Origin: Acidobacteriota bacterium | GTDB taxonomy: Bacteria > Acidobacteriota > JAAYUB01 | NCBI GenBank assembly: GCA_012517875.1 | Contig: JAAYUB010000111.1 | Location: forward strand, 1-64,000 | Direction of reading: 5' to 3' | DNA: 64,000 nt | Part shown: one piece after another, positions 54,475 to 64,000 of the stretch | How positions within the stretch are numbered: position 1 is the stretch's first letter | How the letters are laid out: every line of letters begins with the position of its first letter | Program-made: the position numbers and the translations under genes | The notes under the pieces: generated by a model | The model's database searches: none | Told to the model about the DNA's origin: nothing | What the model saw: only the letters and a program-made list of their open reading frames with translations

Positions 54475-55248
54475 TCAGAAGATCTTTTTCTTCTTCTTTT
54501 CCTCTTCCGCCTGCAGCTTCTTTTTCAGGATCAGCGACTGGGCGGCCAGACGGTCGGCCTTGAGAGTGTAATCGTCCTTGAGCGCCTGGTCGTCCACGAG
54601 CATGGCCTTCTTGCGGTAGCACAGGTTAAGGAAGCTCATGGCGTCGGCGTAGTTCGGATCGATCTCCATGGCCTTCTGCAGGGAGGTGATACCTTCCTCG
54701 ATGACTTGGTCGGCCTTGGCCTTGTCCTCGGGAGTCATGTTAGGCACATTCTCTCCGTTGGGCCCGGTGGACTGGTTGACGATGTTCCAGTCGATGACCC
54801 CGATGCCGTATAGAGGCACGGGATTGTTGGGTTCCAGCTCGATGCGCTTGCGATACCAGGTTTTCGATTTTTCGTACTCGTTCATTGCGTTGTAAAGGCT
54901 GGCAATGCTCTGGATCGCATTCACGTTGTCGGGACTGTATTCCAGCACTTTCTCGAAGGTCTTGATCGCCATGTTGGCCGTCTTGAGGTTGCGGTCGGTG
55001 AAGAGGTTGGGCACGTACTGTTGCATGTAGGAAGTAGCCAGGTATTCGTAGGCGATGTGGAGATCGGGGTCCAGTTCGATGGCCTTCTGAAAATTGGTGG
55101 CGGCTTCTTCGTACGATTTGTTCTTGAAGGCTTTGACGCCCTTGTTGAGCTGGTCGCGGGCCTTGAGGTTGTTCATCAGATCACAACCGCAGAGCCCCGC
55201 CACGAGCACAAGAGTAACCAGCAGCGTGAGGAAATGTTTGATTTTCAT
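54475..55248 (-). CDS. TPR lipoprotein
   Basis: The 257-residue protein has a lipobox (LCGC, Cys22) and about four TPR units (KGVKAFKNKSYEEAATNFQKAIELDPD, and others at about 90-130 and 165-210). The tail is Lys-rich. It ends the exbD/exbB/tonB gene run; it may be an outer-membrane or periplasmic scaffold. Function unknown. Confidence 0.8.
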   Translation of the reverse strand: MKIKHFLTLLVTLVLVAGLCGCDLMNNLKARDQLNKGVKAFKNKSYEEAATNFQKAIELDPDLHIAYEYLATSYMQQYVPNLFTDRNLKTANMAIKTFEKVLEYSPDNVNAIQSIASLYNAMNEYEKSKTWYRKRIELEPNNPVPLYGIGVIDWNIVNQSTGPNGENVPNMTPEDKAKADQVIEEGITSLQKAMEIDPNYADAMSFLNLCYRKKAMLVDDQALKDDYTLKADRLAAQSLILKKKLQAEEEKKKKKIF

Positions 55249-55267
55249 TTGGTCGCTCCCTTGTGGC

Positions 55268-55684
55268 TCACTCGAGTTCCGTCATCAACCCGATCTGCTC
55301 CACGCCGGCTCCCTTCGCGATGTCGATCGCCTTGACGATGTCGCCGTAGATCAGCCCCTTGGCGCCCTTGATGAAGATGGACTTGTCGGCGCGGGCGCTG
55401 TAGATCTGGGTCAGCCGCTGGCTCAACGAGTCGAAGGTGACCGGATCTTTGTTGATGAACATGGAGCCGTCAGTGTTGAGGCTGACGACGATGCCCAGGA
55501 ACCGGTCCGCGATCTCCTGGGTGACTTCCGGCGGCAACTTCTCGGGAACCCGCACATCGAGGCCGTGTGGTGTGAACGGCGTGATAACCATGAAGATGAT
55601 GAGGAGCACCAGCAGAATGTCGATGTACGGGGTCACATTGATATCCGATTTGGGGCCTCCTCCGCCCCCGACTGCCATTCCCAT
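55268..55684 (-). CDS. exbD: ExbD/TolR-family protein (second copy)
   Basis: The 138-residue protein has a short Gly-rich start, one membrane helix with the conserved Asp in NVTPYIDILLVLLIIF and a periplasmic C-domain. It couples proton-motive force with ExbB to TonB. Its Gly-rich N-terminus (VGGGGGPKSD) distinguishes it from the copy just upstream. Confidence 0.92.
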   Translation of the reverse strand: MGMAVGGGGGPKSDINVTPYIDILLVLLIIFMVITPFTPHGLDVRVPEKLPPEVTQEIADRFLGIVVSLNTDGSMFINKDPVTFDSLSQRLTQIYSARADKSIFIKGAKGLIYGDIVKAIDIAKGAGVEQIGLMTELE

Positions 55685-55696
55685 AGTGGCTCTCCT

Positions 55697-56122
55697 TTAG
55701 ATTTTTTGCTTGTCGACCAGCAGGCCGATCTGCTCAAAGCCGACTTCCCGGATAAGGTCCAGCGTCTCGGTGACCTTTTCGTAGACGACACCCTGATCGC
55801 ACTTGAGGAACACCCGGTCCTGCTGACGGACCTCCATCGCGGTGATCAGACCATCTTTAAGGTTGGCAGCGTCCTGCGGCACGTTGCCAAGGTAGAGCCG
55901 CATGGTCCGGTCCATGCCGACGACCAGGGCCTCGCGGTTTTCAGCTTCGGGCATCTCGATCACGTTCCGGCCCTTCGGCAGGTTGACCGTGATGCCTTTC
56001 TGCAGCAGCGGCGTCGTGATCATGAAAATGATCAGCAACACCAGCATGATGTCGGCCATCGGGGTCACGTTGATATCCGAGTTGACCCCGCTGGCTTTGT
56101 GTTTGACCTTAGAGGTTGCCAC
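55697..56122 (-). CDS. exbD: ExbD/TolR-family protein (first copy)
   Basis: The 141-residue protein has the helix NVTPMADIMLVLLIIFMI with the conserved Asp and a periplasmic domain. The start overlaps the exbB stop by 14 bases. Two different exbD genes in tandem after one exbB suggest a heteromeric proton channel or two TonB-type outputs. Confidence 0.92.
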   Translation of the reverse strand: MATSKVKHKASGVNSDINVTPMADIMLVLLIIFMITTPLLQKGITVNLPKGRNVIEMPEAENREALVVGMDRTMRLYLGNVPQDAANLKDGLITAMEVRQQDRVFLKCDQGVVYEKVTETLDLIREVGFEQIGLLVDKQKI

Positions 56123-56816
56123 GGCTCACTGACCTGCGCTTGATGAAATAGTCAATCAACTCGGAGGAGGAGTTGTCCATCTCCACGGTGAAGGCTTCGA
56201 TCCGGGTGGTGAAGTAGTTGAACAGCCACACGGCGGGGACTGCGACGAAGAGGCCGAACGCGGTGGTCACGAGGGCTTCCGAGATGCCGCCGGCGACGGC
56301 GCCGATGCCGGTGTCCTCGCCCTTGCTCATGCCGGCGAACGCGTTGATGATGCCGATGGTCGTGCCGAACAGGCCGACGAACGGGGCCGTGGCGCCGATG
56401 GTGGCCAGGGCGCCGGTGCCGCGCTTGAGCTCCTCACGGTTGATGGCGGCAGCGCGCTCCAGCGCACGTTTGGAGGCCTCGATCAGCTCGCCCGGCAGCT
56501 CGCTGGAGGCGGTGTGGGCCTGGAATTCCTTCAGACCGGCCACCACCACCTTGGCCAGGTGGGACTTGGTGTAGCGTTCGGACACCATGATCGCTTCTTC
56601 AATCTTGCCGTCCTTCAGCGCCTCGGCCACGGCCGGGGCGAATTCACGGCTCTGTTTCTTGGCGGCGCGGAACGTGAAGTAACGCTCCAGCATCACCGCG
56701 ATCGACCAGACGGACATGATGGCGAGGATGAAAACCACGGCGCGCGCGGTCCAGCCCATCTTGTTCCACATGTCCATGTAATCCATGCCGCCTTCTTGAA
56801 GCAAAAATAGATACAT
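56109..56816 (-). CDS. exbB: ExbB/TolQ/MotA-family proton channel
   Basis: The 235-residue protein has three membrane helices (about 20-42, 130-155, 175-200) and the TM2-3 motif (GATAPFVGLFGTTIGIINAF), the ExbB/TolQ proton channel signature. It forms the pentamer that energises TonB with ExbD. It begins 27 bases after tonB. Confidence 0.93.
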   Translation of the reverse strand: MYLFLLQEGGMDYMDMWNKMGWTARAVVFILAIMSVWSIAVMLERYFTFRAAKKQSREFAPAVAEALKDGKIEEAIMVSERYTKSHLAKVVVAGLKEFQAHTASSELPGELIEASKRALERAAAINREELKRGTGALATIGATAPFVGLFGTTIGIINAFAGMSKGEDTGIGAVAGGISEALVTTAFGLFVAVPAVWLFNYFTTRIEAFTVEMDNSSSELIDYFIKRRSVSRGNL

Positions 56817-56843
56817 CGTCGTACCTCCCAGTATTAGATTTGG

Positions 56844-57638
56844 TTATTGTGCGCCGAGCGTGAATCTGACCGTGACGGTGCCGATCACCGGGATCGGCTC
56901 GCCATTGAGCAAGGTGGGGGAGTATACCCACTGGGTCACCGCGTCAACCGCGGCCTGGGTAAGCAGGGGATGTCCGCTGATGACCTTGGTCTCGCGGACC
57001 CGGCCCGACTCATCCACCACAACCTGGAGGATCACCGTTCCCTGGACGCGCGCGGCGCGGGCCAGAGGCGGATAAACGGGTTGGACCTGATTGATCAACC
57101 GGGACGTCAACACCTGGCCGCCGACCCGGACCGGTTCCTTCTTCGGCGGGGGCGGAGGTGGCGCCACATTGGCCGTGCCGCCGACAACCGCCGGGCCGGT
57201 GCTGCCCACCACGCCGCCGACAACGCCGCCGGGCACGCCGCCGGGCACGCCGCCAGCCACACCGCTGCCGCCTGTGTTCAGGCCGAGCAGGTCGGCCAGG
57301 TCGGACTTGTCAGAAGGAGGCGGGATCTCGTTGGAGATCTCTTTCGGGGCGTAAGTTTTCGACAAGTCAATATTGACTTGCGGCCGATCCACCTTGGGGG
57401 CCTGCTTGGGCGCCTCAGACGGCGGCGGCGGAGGGGGGGGCGGCGGCGGTGGTGGCGGAGGCGCCGCCAGGAACGTCAGCAGCTCGCCCACCTGGGCGGG
57501 AAGCGCCTCGGGAAAGAGCAATGGGACCAAGACGAGCGCCAACAGGGCCACACCGTGTATGATCAAGGCCACCACCATGGTCACACCGGTCTTGGTCTTT
57601 GCCCTGTTGGTTGAAGATTCCAACAAGTTCTCAAACAT
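56844..57638 (-). CDS. tonB: TonB-like energy transducer
   Basis: The 264-residue protein has an N-terminal membrane helix (about 20-43), a run of 14 prolines (about 60-73), a Gly/Val/Pro repeat region (GGVPGGVPGGVVGGVVG, about 128-145) and a C-terminal TonB domain (YPPLARAARVQGTVILQVVVDESGRV, QWVYSPTLLNG). It transmits proton energy to outer-membrane receptors. Operon order tonB-exbB-exbD-exbD. Confidence 0.93.
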   Translation of the reverse strand: MFENLLESSTNRAKTKTGVTMVVALIIHGVALLALVLVPLLFPEALPAQVGELLTFLAAPPPPPPPPPPPPPPSEAPKQAPKVDRPQVNIDLSKTYAPKEISNEIPPPSDKSDLADLLGLNTGGSGVAGGVPGGVPGGVVGGVVGSTGPAVVGGTANVAPPPPPPKKEPVRVGGQVLTSRLINQVQPVYPPLARAARVQGTVILQVVVDESGRVRETKVISGHPLLTQAAVDAVTQWVYSPTLLNGEPIPVIGTVTVRFTLGAQ

Positions 57639-57720
57639 CTGCGCCTCCTGGCCCCCGCAAGGGTAGTGGTCCGACGCGGGAGCTTAGATATGACATTATC
57701 AATTCAGAGACCAGCCGAGA

Positions 57721-58929
57721 TCAAGCGAATTTATAGACCTTTTTCTCCTTGGCGGTGCCGAGGTATCGCATCCAGAGGTAGGTCAGCGGGCTGGCGACGG
57801 CGATCGAGGAGTAGGTGCCGATGATGATGCCGATCACCAGCACGAACGAAAAGCCGTCCAGCGTCTCGCCGCCGAGCAGCCACAGGCAGAAGACCGAGAT
57901 GAACGTCAGGCCCGAGGTGATGACGGTCCGCGATAGCGTCTGGTTGATGGACTTGTTGATGATGGTCCGGAAGGTGTCGGCGCGGTTGAGCTTGATGTTT
58001 TCGCGAATCCGGTCGAACACCACGATGGTGTCGTTGATGGAATAACCCACCAGGGTGAGGAATCCCGCCACGACGATGAGGGAGATCTCCTTGCCCAGAA
58101 GACTCATCAGACCCATGGTAATCAACACATCATGGAAGAGGGCGATCACGGCGCCGACACCGAAAGCGAATTTGAATCGCAGCGCGATATAGACCAGCAT
58201 GCCCAGCAGCGAGAAGAACACCGCCTTGGTGGCCTTGTCCTGCAGCTCCTTGCCGATCTTGGGACCGACGCTGTCGACGCTCAGCACGGTGAATGAGCCC
58301 GGATAGTAGTGCTGCTTGAGCACGCCCAGAACGGGGTTGCTGATGCCGGGGAGGGAGCCGAGCTGGCCGATATCGGTGATCAGGCCACCCCGGTCGGTGC
58401 GGTGGTTCACGATGGTCTCGGCCAGTTCCCGGTACACCCGCTGGGTTTCCTCGATGGTCGCGCCCGCCGTGAGCCGACCCATGTTCTCCAGCACCCGGCT
58501 TTCGCTCAAGGTGGCGGCCAGCTGATCGATTCCCACCCGATTCAGGTCCTGCTTGCCCTGAACCTTTGCCTTGTCCAAAATCCCGTGCAGCGCGTCGTAA
58601 ATGTTCTGGCCCAGATTCTGGAAGGATGCGGAGTCCTCGCTCTCGATCTTCTTCATCCGGATCTGGACGAGGTTCTTCTCCTCGGCGTCGAACCGGGTGA
58701 CGTCCGCGGCCCCGAGGCTCTGCTTGAGCGCGTCGCGCAGACGGTCCACGTCGGGTTTCTGGGCAGTCTTGACCTTGATCAGGGTGCCGCCGGTGAAATC
58801 GATGCTGTAGGTGAATCCGCCGTGCTGGAGCACCGAAAACCATCCCACAACCAGCAGAACGAGCGAAGCGGACAGGAAGAGCCACACTTTGCCCATCCAG
58901 TCCACATTGATATTCTTGAACAGTTCCAT
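57721..58929 (-). CDS. secF: Protein translocase subunit SecF
   Basis: The 402-residue protein has six membrane helices. Signature motifs are SIDFTGGTLIKVK near the start, RFKFAFGVGAVIALFHDVLIT and YSINDTIVVFDRIREN. The periplasmic segment between helices 1 and 2 is unusually long (about residues 60-215) compared with E. coli SecF (323 residues in total). It follows secD by 51 bases. Confidence 0.95.
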   Translation of the reverse strand: MELFKNINVDWMGKVWLFLSASLVLLVVGWFSVLQHGGFTYSIDFTGGTLIKVKTAQKPDVDRLRDALKQSLGAADVTRFDAEEKNLVQIRMKKIESEDSASFQNLGQNIYDALHGILDKAKVQGKQDLNRVGIDQLAATLSESRVLENMGRLTAGATIEETQRVYRELAETIVNHRTDRGGLITDIGQLGSLPGISNPVLGVLKQHYYPGSFTVLSVDSVGPKIGKELQDKATKAVFFSLLGMLVYIALRFKFAFGVGAVIALFHDVLITMGLMSLLGKEISLIVVAGFLTLVGYSINDTIVVFDRIRENIKLNRADTFRTIINKSINQTLSRTVITSGLTFISVFCLWLLGGETLDGFSFVLVIGIIIGTYSSIAVASPLTYLWMRYLGTAKEKKVYKFA

Positions 58930-58980
58930 GACGACTCCTCAGGCGATGAAGTTAGACACGGGGTGTTGGATTTAGTTCCG

Positions 58981-60585
<1,605 letters not shown>

Positions 60586-60607
60586 GGGGGAATACCTTGA
60601 TGGGATT

Positions 60608-60937
60608 TCAGCTCTTTTCTTCGGGGGAGGTCGGCTGGAGGCCGGCGACGGCGCTCTTGCCCACTTCGATCTTCACGTTGTCGGCGATCTTCAGGATAAT
60701 CGAATGGTCCTTGATTCCGGTGATGGTGCCGTAGATGCCGCCGGACGTGATCACGCGGTCGCCGTTCTTGAGGTTGGTGATGAGCGATTCCTGGTCTTTC
60801 TGGCGCTTGCGCATGGGCCGAAAGATCAGGAAGTAGAAAATGGCGGCGATGAGAGCCATGGGGATGAGCATGCCGAAAATCGGGTCACCCCCTTGTGCCG
60901 CCTGCAGCAGGTACAAGGAGTGCCTGGATCCAATCAT
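60608..60937 (-). CDS. yajC: Preprotein translocase accessory protein YajC
   Basis: The 109-residue protein has one membrane helix (about 20-39, ending FLIFRPMRKRQKD, the family signature) and a cytoplasmic domain with LKNGDRVITSGGIYGTI. It associates with SecDF. It follows tgt by 49 bases. Confidence 0.95.
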   Translation of the reverse strand: MIGSRHSLYLLQAAQGGDPIFGMLIPMALIAAIFYFLIFRPMRKRQKDQESLITNLKNGDRVITSGGIYGTITGIKDHSIILKIADNVKIEVGKSAVAGLQPTSPEEKS

Positions 60938-60986
60938 GAATGCACCTCGAAATTACCTGGATTTGCTGCCGCGTCGTGACCGCAGA

Positions 60987-62111
60987 TTACTCGGTGGCGG
61001 AATGATACCGGGCCAGGAAATTCTGTTTGAAATCCGCGAACGCGCCAAGCTCGATAGATTGCCTGATCTGCCCCATGATGTCAAGATAAAAGTACAGGTT
61101 GTGGAAGGTGTTGAGTGTGGCCGAGAGCATCTCCGATGACATGAACAGATGCCGCAGATAAGCCCGCGAATAGCGGCGGCAGACCCGGCAGCCGCACTCC
61201 GGGTCGAGCGGTCGGTCCTCCCGCGCGTGACGGGCGTTTTTGATGATGATCCGGCCGTCACGGGTGAACAGGCAGCCGTTTCGGCCGTTGCGGGTGGGCA
61301 GGACGCAGTCGAACATGTCCACCCCCAAGGCGACGGCTTCCAACAGGTCTTCCGGCGTACCCACGCCCATCAGGTAGCGCGGCCGGTCCTCCGGCAGCAG
61401 CGCGGCCGTCGCGCCGGTCACCGCGTACATCGTCTCTTTGGGTTCGCCCACGCTCAGGCCGCCGATGGCGTAACCCCGGAAACCGATCTCGGCCAGCCGG
61501 CCGGCGCATTCCGCCCGTAGGTCGGGATAGACGCTGCCCTGCACGATCCCGAACAGCAACTGGGTGTCCTCATCCGGGTGCGCGGCCCGGCTGCGCCGGG
61601 CCCACTGCAGCGTGGTCTCCATCGAGGCGCGTGCCTCCTCGCGCGTCGCGGGGTAGGGAGTGCAGTCGTCGAACGCCATGATGATGTCTGCACCCAGGGC
61701 CTGCTGGATCCCGATGCTGACTTCGGGCGTGATGACGTGGCTGCTGCCGTCGATATGGGAGCGGAAGTGGACGCCTGCCGGATCGATGCGCCGCAGTTCG
61801 CGGTGGCTGAAGACCTGATAACCGCCGCTGTCGGTGAGCAGGGCGCGCGGCCAGCCCGAGAACCGGTGCAGTCCGCCAAGGGCGCGCACGAGCTCGTGCC
61901 CCGGCCGGAGGTACAGGTGGTACATGTTGGCCAGCAAAATGCGCGCGTCGATCTCCTCGAGCCAGTCGTGAGGGATGGCCTTGACGGTGCCGGCGGTGCC
62001 CACGGGCATGAAGACCGGCGTCTCCACCACCGCGTGCGGGGTGATGAGGCGTCCCCGGCGGGCGGCGGTGTGCGGATCGCGATGAGTGACGGTGAAGTGG
62101 AACGCAGGCAT
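60987..62111 (-). CDS. tgt: Queuine tRNA-ribosyltransferase
   Basis: The 374-residue enzyme inserts preQ1 into tRNA anticodons. LLTDSGGYQVFS and FDCVLPTRNGRNG hold the catalytic aspartates; CGCRVCRRYSRAYLRHL supplies the zinc cysteines. The order tgt-yajC-secD-secF is widely conserved. Normal length. Confidence 0.97.
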   Translation of the reverse strand: MPAFHFTVTHRDPHTAARRGRLITPHAVVETPVFMPVGTAGTVKAIPHDWLEEIDARILLANMYHLYLRPGHELVRALGGLHRFSGWPRALLTDSGGYQVFSHRELRRIDPAGVHFRSHIDGSSHVITPEVSIGIQQALGADIIMAFDDCTPYPATREEARASMETTLQWARRSRAAHPDEDTQLLFGIVQGSVYPDLRAECAGRLAEIGFRGYAIGGLSVGEPKETMYAVTGATAALLPEDRPRYLMGVGTPEDLLEAVALGVDMFDCVLPTRNGRNGCLFTRDGRIIIKNARHAREDRPLDPECGCRVCRRYSRAYLRHLFMSSEMLSATLNTFHNLYFYLDIMGQIRQSIELGAFADFKQNFLARYHSATE

Positions 62112-62142
62112 GATGCGGCACCCTCAAGTTCTGAAAGGGGGG

Positions 62143-62170
62143 ATTATAAGCGAAAGCGGACCGGAGCCAA
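62143..62170 (-). promoter_or_regulatory. Promoter of the tgt-yajC-secDF operon
   Basis: On the minus strand TTGGCT (62170-62165) and a perfect TATAAT (62148-62143) are 16 bases apart. The tgt ATG lies about 32 bases after the -10. Confidence 0.5.
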
Positions 62171-62219
62171 CGGGTTTTTTCCATCCCGATGCAGATGAGG
62201 CGGTTCGGCACATTTGGGG

Positions 62220-62249
62220 TTGAGTCGGCGACGGCGGCTATGCTATAAC
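62220..62249 (+). promoter_or_regulatory. Promoter of the binding-protein gene
   Basis: TTGAGT (62220-62225) and TATAAC (62244-62249), 18 bases apart, with a TGC extension before the -10. The ATG at 62290 is preceded by GAGGGAA. Confidence 0.5.
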
Positions 62250-62289
62250 AGTCAATGGTTTCTGATTGAAAACCAGGACAGAGGGAATT

Positions 62290-64000
62290 ATGAGCAAATC
62301 CTTGCGTCTGTTGGCCGCGCTGGCCGTGACGGGCTGCCTCCTGCTGGTGCTGGCCGGCTGCGACACGTTCCGCAATCTGCCGGGGATCCGCTCGGAGCAG
62401 AACCCGGAGTACAAAATTGCCGACTGCGAGCCCGGCATCCCGTCCAAACTCTTGCGGATCAGCGTTCTTCATCCGCCCTTGACCTTCAATCCGGTCCTGG
62501 CTCAGGACCGCGTCTCGATACTGGTCGCCCAACAATTCACCGCGGCCCTGTATCGGTACAACCCCATCGCCGACACCTTTGAGCCGGGTCTGGCCACCGG
62601 TTTTGACCGCGACAAGGACAGCAAGGTATTCACCATCCACCTGCGCCGCAACGTGTTCTTCAGCGACGGCACGCCGTTCACCGCCGACGACGTGATGACC
62701 ACGCTCAACTACATCGGCAACACCGACATCAAATCACCCCTGCGCGCCTATCTTGAAGTCGCCGATCAGAAACTCCAATTCCAGAAACTCGATACCGAGA
62801 GCATCCGGTGCAGCAGCCCGGAACCGCTCTACGCCCTGGAACCCATCCTGGCCAAGATCGTCGTGCTCCCCCGTGCGCTTATCGAAGGCGCCGCCAGCCG
62901 CAATCGCATGGACCGTCTCTACGGCGTCGATACGCCGCCAACCGAGCTGGTCAGCATCGGCCCGTTCGTTTTGAAATCGTTCTCCCGCGAAGAAAAGAAA
63001 CTCGTCCTCGGCCGCAATCCTTACTACTGGGTGGTGGACGCAGTGGGCCGCCCGCTGCCCTACCTGGACGAAGTGGTGCTCGATTTCACCGGCACCTCGG
63101 CCGACATCTCCGTCAAGTTCCGGACCGGCGAGTCCGACCTGATCGATTTCATCGACCCGGCGGACGCCGCCCGGCTGGAGAACGTGCGCGGGTTGCGCAT
63201 TTTCGACACCGGTCCCAGCAGCGCCACCTACGTGGCCTGGATCAACCAGAACATGAAGACCGACCCGGCCAGCCGGGAGAACTACATCCCGGCATTCCGC
63301 CTCCAATGGTTTTTCGACGCGAAGTTCCGGCACGCCCTGAGCCTGCTGTTCGATCGCGAGAACATCATCGCCAATGTCTTTCAGCGGAAGGCGGTCACCA
63401 CGGGCGGCCTGATCGCACCGGGTGACGGCCCGTGGTGGTCCGGCCTCCAGGCCGACTCGTTCTCGACGACGAACGCCCGCCAGTTACTGACCGAGAGCGG
63501 CTTCGTCATGAACACCAGCGTGACCCCCAACTCACTCTACGGGGCCAACAAGAGCCCGGTGCAGTTCACGATCACCGTCCTGACCGGCGACGCATTCGCC
63601 GAGCGGATCGGGATCCAGACGGAGCGGATCTGCGCCAGCCTGGGCATGAAAGCCACCATGGTGTCGCTCCCGTACGACCTGTTTTACCAGAAAATCCACT
63701 CCACGTATGATTACGACATGGCCGTTATGCTGCTCGAACAGCCCACCCATCCGTTCTTCCTGAAGGAACTGATGAGCTGGTCCAGCCCGGGCCATCTCTG
63801 GTACCCGGAACAGGGCGCGCCCGCCACGCCGCTCGAGAAGGACATGGCCGTCGCCCTGGCCACGATGTACGGCAGCCCGGACTGGGGGAAACGCTTCGAG
63901 GCCGCGCACCAGATCGAGCAGTACAACGCCCAGGGCCGGTACCTGATCCCCATTGCGAAACCTCACGGACTGTTCGGCGCCAAGGGCAAGGTGCAGAACC
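62290..64000 (+). CDS. Solute-binding lipoprotein, family 5 (oligopeptide type), C-terminus beyond window
   Basis: At least 570 residues are visible. A lipobox (LAGC, Cys24) follows a signal peptide. The SBP_bac_5 fold is shown by YNPIADTFEPGLATGF, KVFTIHLRRNVFFSDGTPFTADDV, GPFVLKSFSREEKKLVLGRNPYYW and FRHALSLLFDRENI. Such proteins deliver peptides or other solutes to an ABC importer, whose genes may lie past the right edge. Confidence 0.9.
   Translation, partial: MSKSLRLLAALAVTGCLLLVLAGCDTFRNLPGIRSEQNPEYKIADCEPGIPSKLLRISVLHPPLTFNPVLAQDRVSILVAQQFTAALYRYNPIADTFEPGLATGFDRDKDSKVFTIHLRRNVFFSDGTPFTADDVMTTLNYIGNTDIKSPLRAYLEVADQKLQFQKLDTESIRCSSPEPLYALEPILAKIVVLPRALIEGAASRNRMDRLYGVDTPPTELVSIGPFVLKSFSREEKKLVLGRNPYYWVVDAVGRPLPYLDEVVLDFTGTSADISVKFRTGESDLIDFIDPADAARLENVRGLRIFDTGPSSATYVAWINQNMKTDPASRENYIPAFRLQWFFDAKFRHALSLLFDRENIIANVFQRKAVTTGGLIAPGDGPWWSGLQADSFSTTNARQLLTESGFVMNTSVTPNSLYGANKSPVQFTITVLTGDAFAERIGIQTERICASLGMKATMVSLPYDLFYQKIHSTYDYDMAVMLLEQPTHPFFLKELMSWSSPGHLWYPEQGAPATPLEKDMAVALATMYGSPDWGKRFEAAHQIEQYNAQGRYLIPIAKPHGLFGAKGKVQN

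Noticed and set aside
57410-57470. Repeat-like GGC/GGT tract as a microsatellite or CRISPR fragment
   Set aside because: It encodes the polyproline stretch of TonB on the minus strand, and there are no spacers.

Overview
The window is high-GC bacterial chromosome (my impression is 60-65% GC, not counted). It is densely packed and carries no mobile element, rRNA or CRISPR array that I can see. Trans-envelope systems (PilMNOPQ, TonB/ExbB/ExbD, a Lol-type lipoprotein exporter, SecDF-YajC) show a diderm. Their combination with a membrane-anchored Ser/Thr kinase carrying TPR-like repeats, a matrixin-type protease and microcompartment-style sugar-phosphate enzymes suggests Acidobacteriota or a relative. 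That placement is inference; no marker here proves it.

Layout. 1-5591 (minus): the end of a secreted matrixin protease with a translationally coupled partner, an SLC6-like Na+ symporter, and accC/accB. 5716-10911 (minus): a pilMNOPQ operon ending in a roadblock/LC7 gene and a strong terminator. 11127-23612 (plus): pyrE, truA, ruvA, ruvB, polA, mutS2, a dnaG-rpoD operon, a CAU tRNA and a coiled-coil zinc-ribbon protein. 23613-26914 (minus): endonuclease IV, a PduS-like iron-sulfur protein and an unrecognised 368-aa protein. 27094-33489 (plus): an APC permease, a DHH phosphoesterase coupled to a PHP-domain protein, then rpiB and deoC. 33578-34465 (minus): two small envelope proteins. 34697-45126 (plus): thiD, a MoxR/DUF58/transglutaminase cluster, a kinase-TPR protein and an ABC-2 exporter. 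45228-51008 (minus): a CoA-transferase, an NfeD-like protein and a Lol operon (lolA, a 64-aa membrane protein, lolD, an FtsX-type permease, a LolB-like lipoprotein). 51129-54404 (plus): ftsK and a twin-PDZ protein. 54475-62111 (minus): a TPR lipoprotein, two exbD, exbB, tonB, secF, secD, yajC, tgt. 62290-end (plus): an oligopeptide-type binding lipoprotein cut by the window edge.

The most interesting signal is at 31927-33489. RpiB and DeoC both carry short amphipathic N-terminal helices and Pro/Ala/Gly linkers like the encapsulation peptides of bacterial microcompartment cargo, and a PduS-type protein lies 6 kb away. No shell gene is in the window. The RpiB catalytic cysteine is replaced by aspartate. 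Other unusual points are an FtsK with Ala in place of the Walker B glutamate, a Pol I with Tyr at the O-helix sugar-selectivity position, and a compact Lol locus with one permease.

No gene-free stretch exceeds 300 bases. The longest, 10912-11126, holds divergent promoters for pilM and pyrE. About 230 bases at 34466-34696 hold promoters for the YtxH gene and thiD. About 180 bases at 26915-27093 hold an extended -10 element, and 62112-62289 holds divergent tgt and binding-protein promoters.
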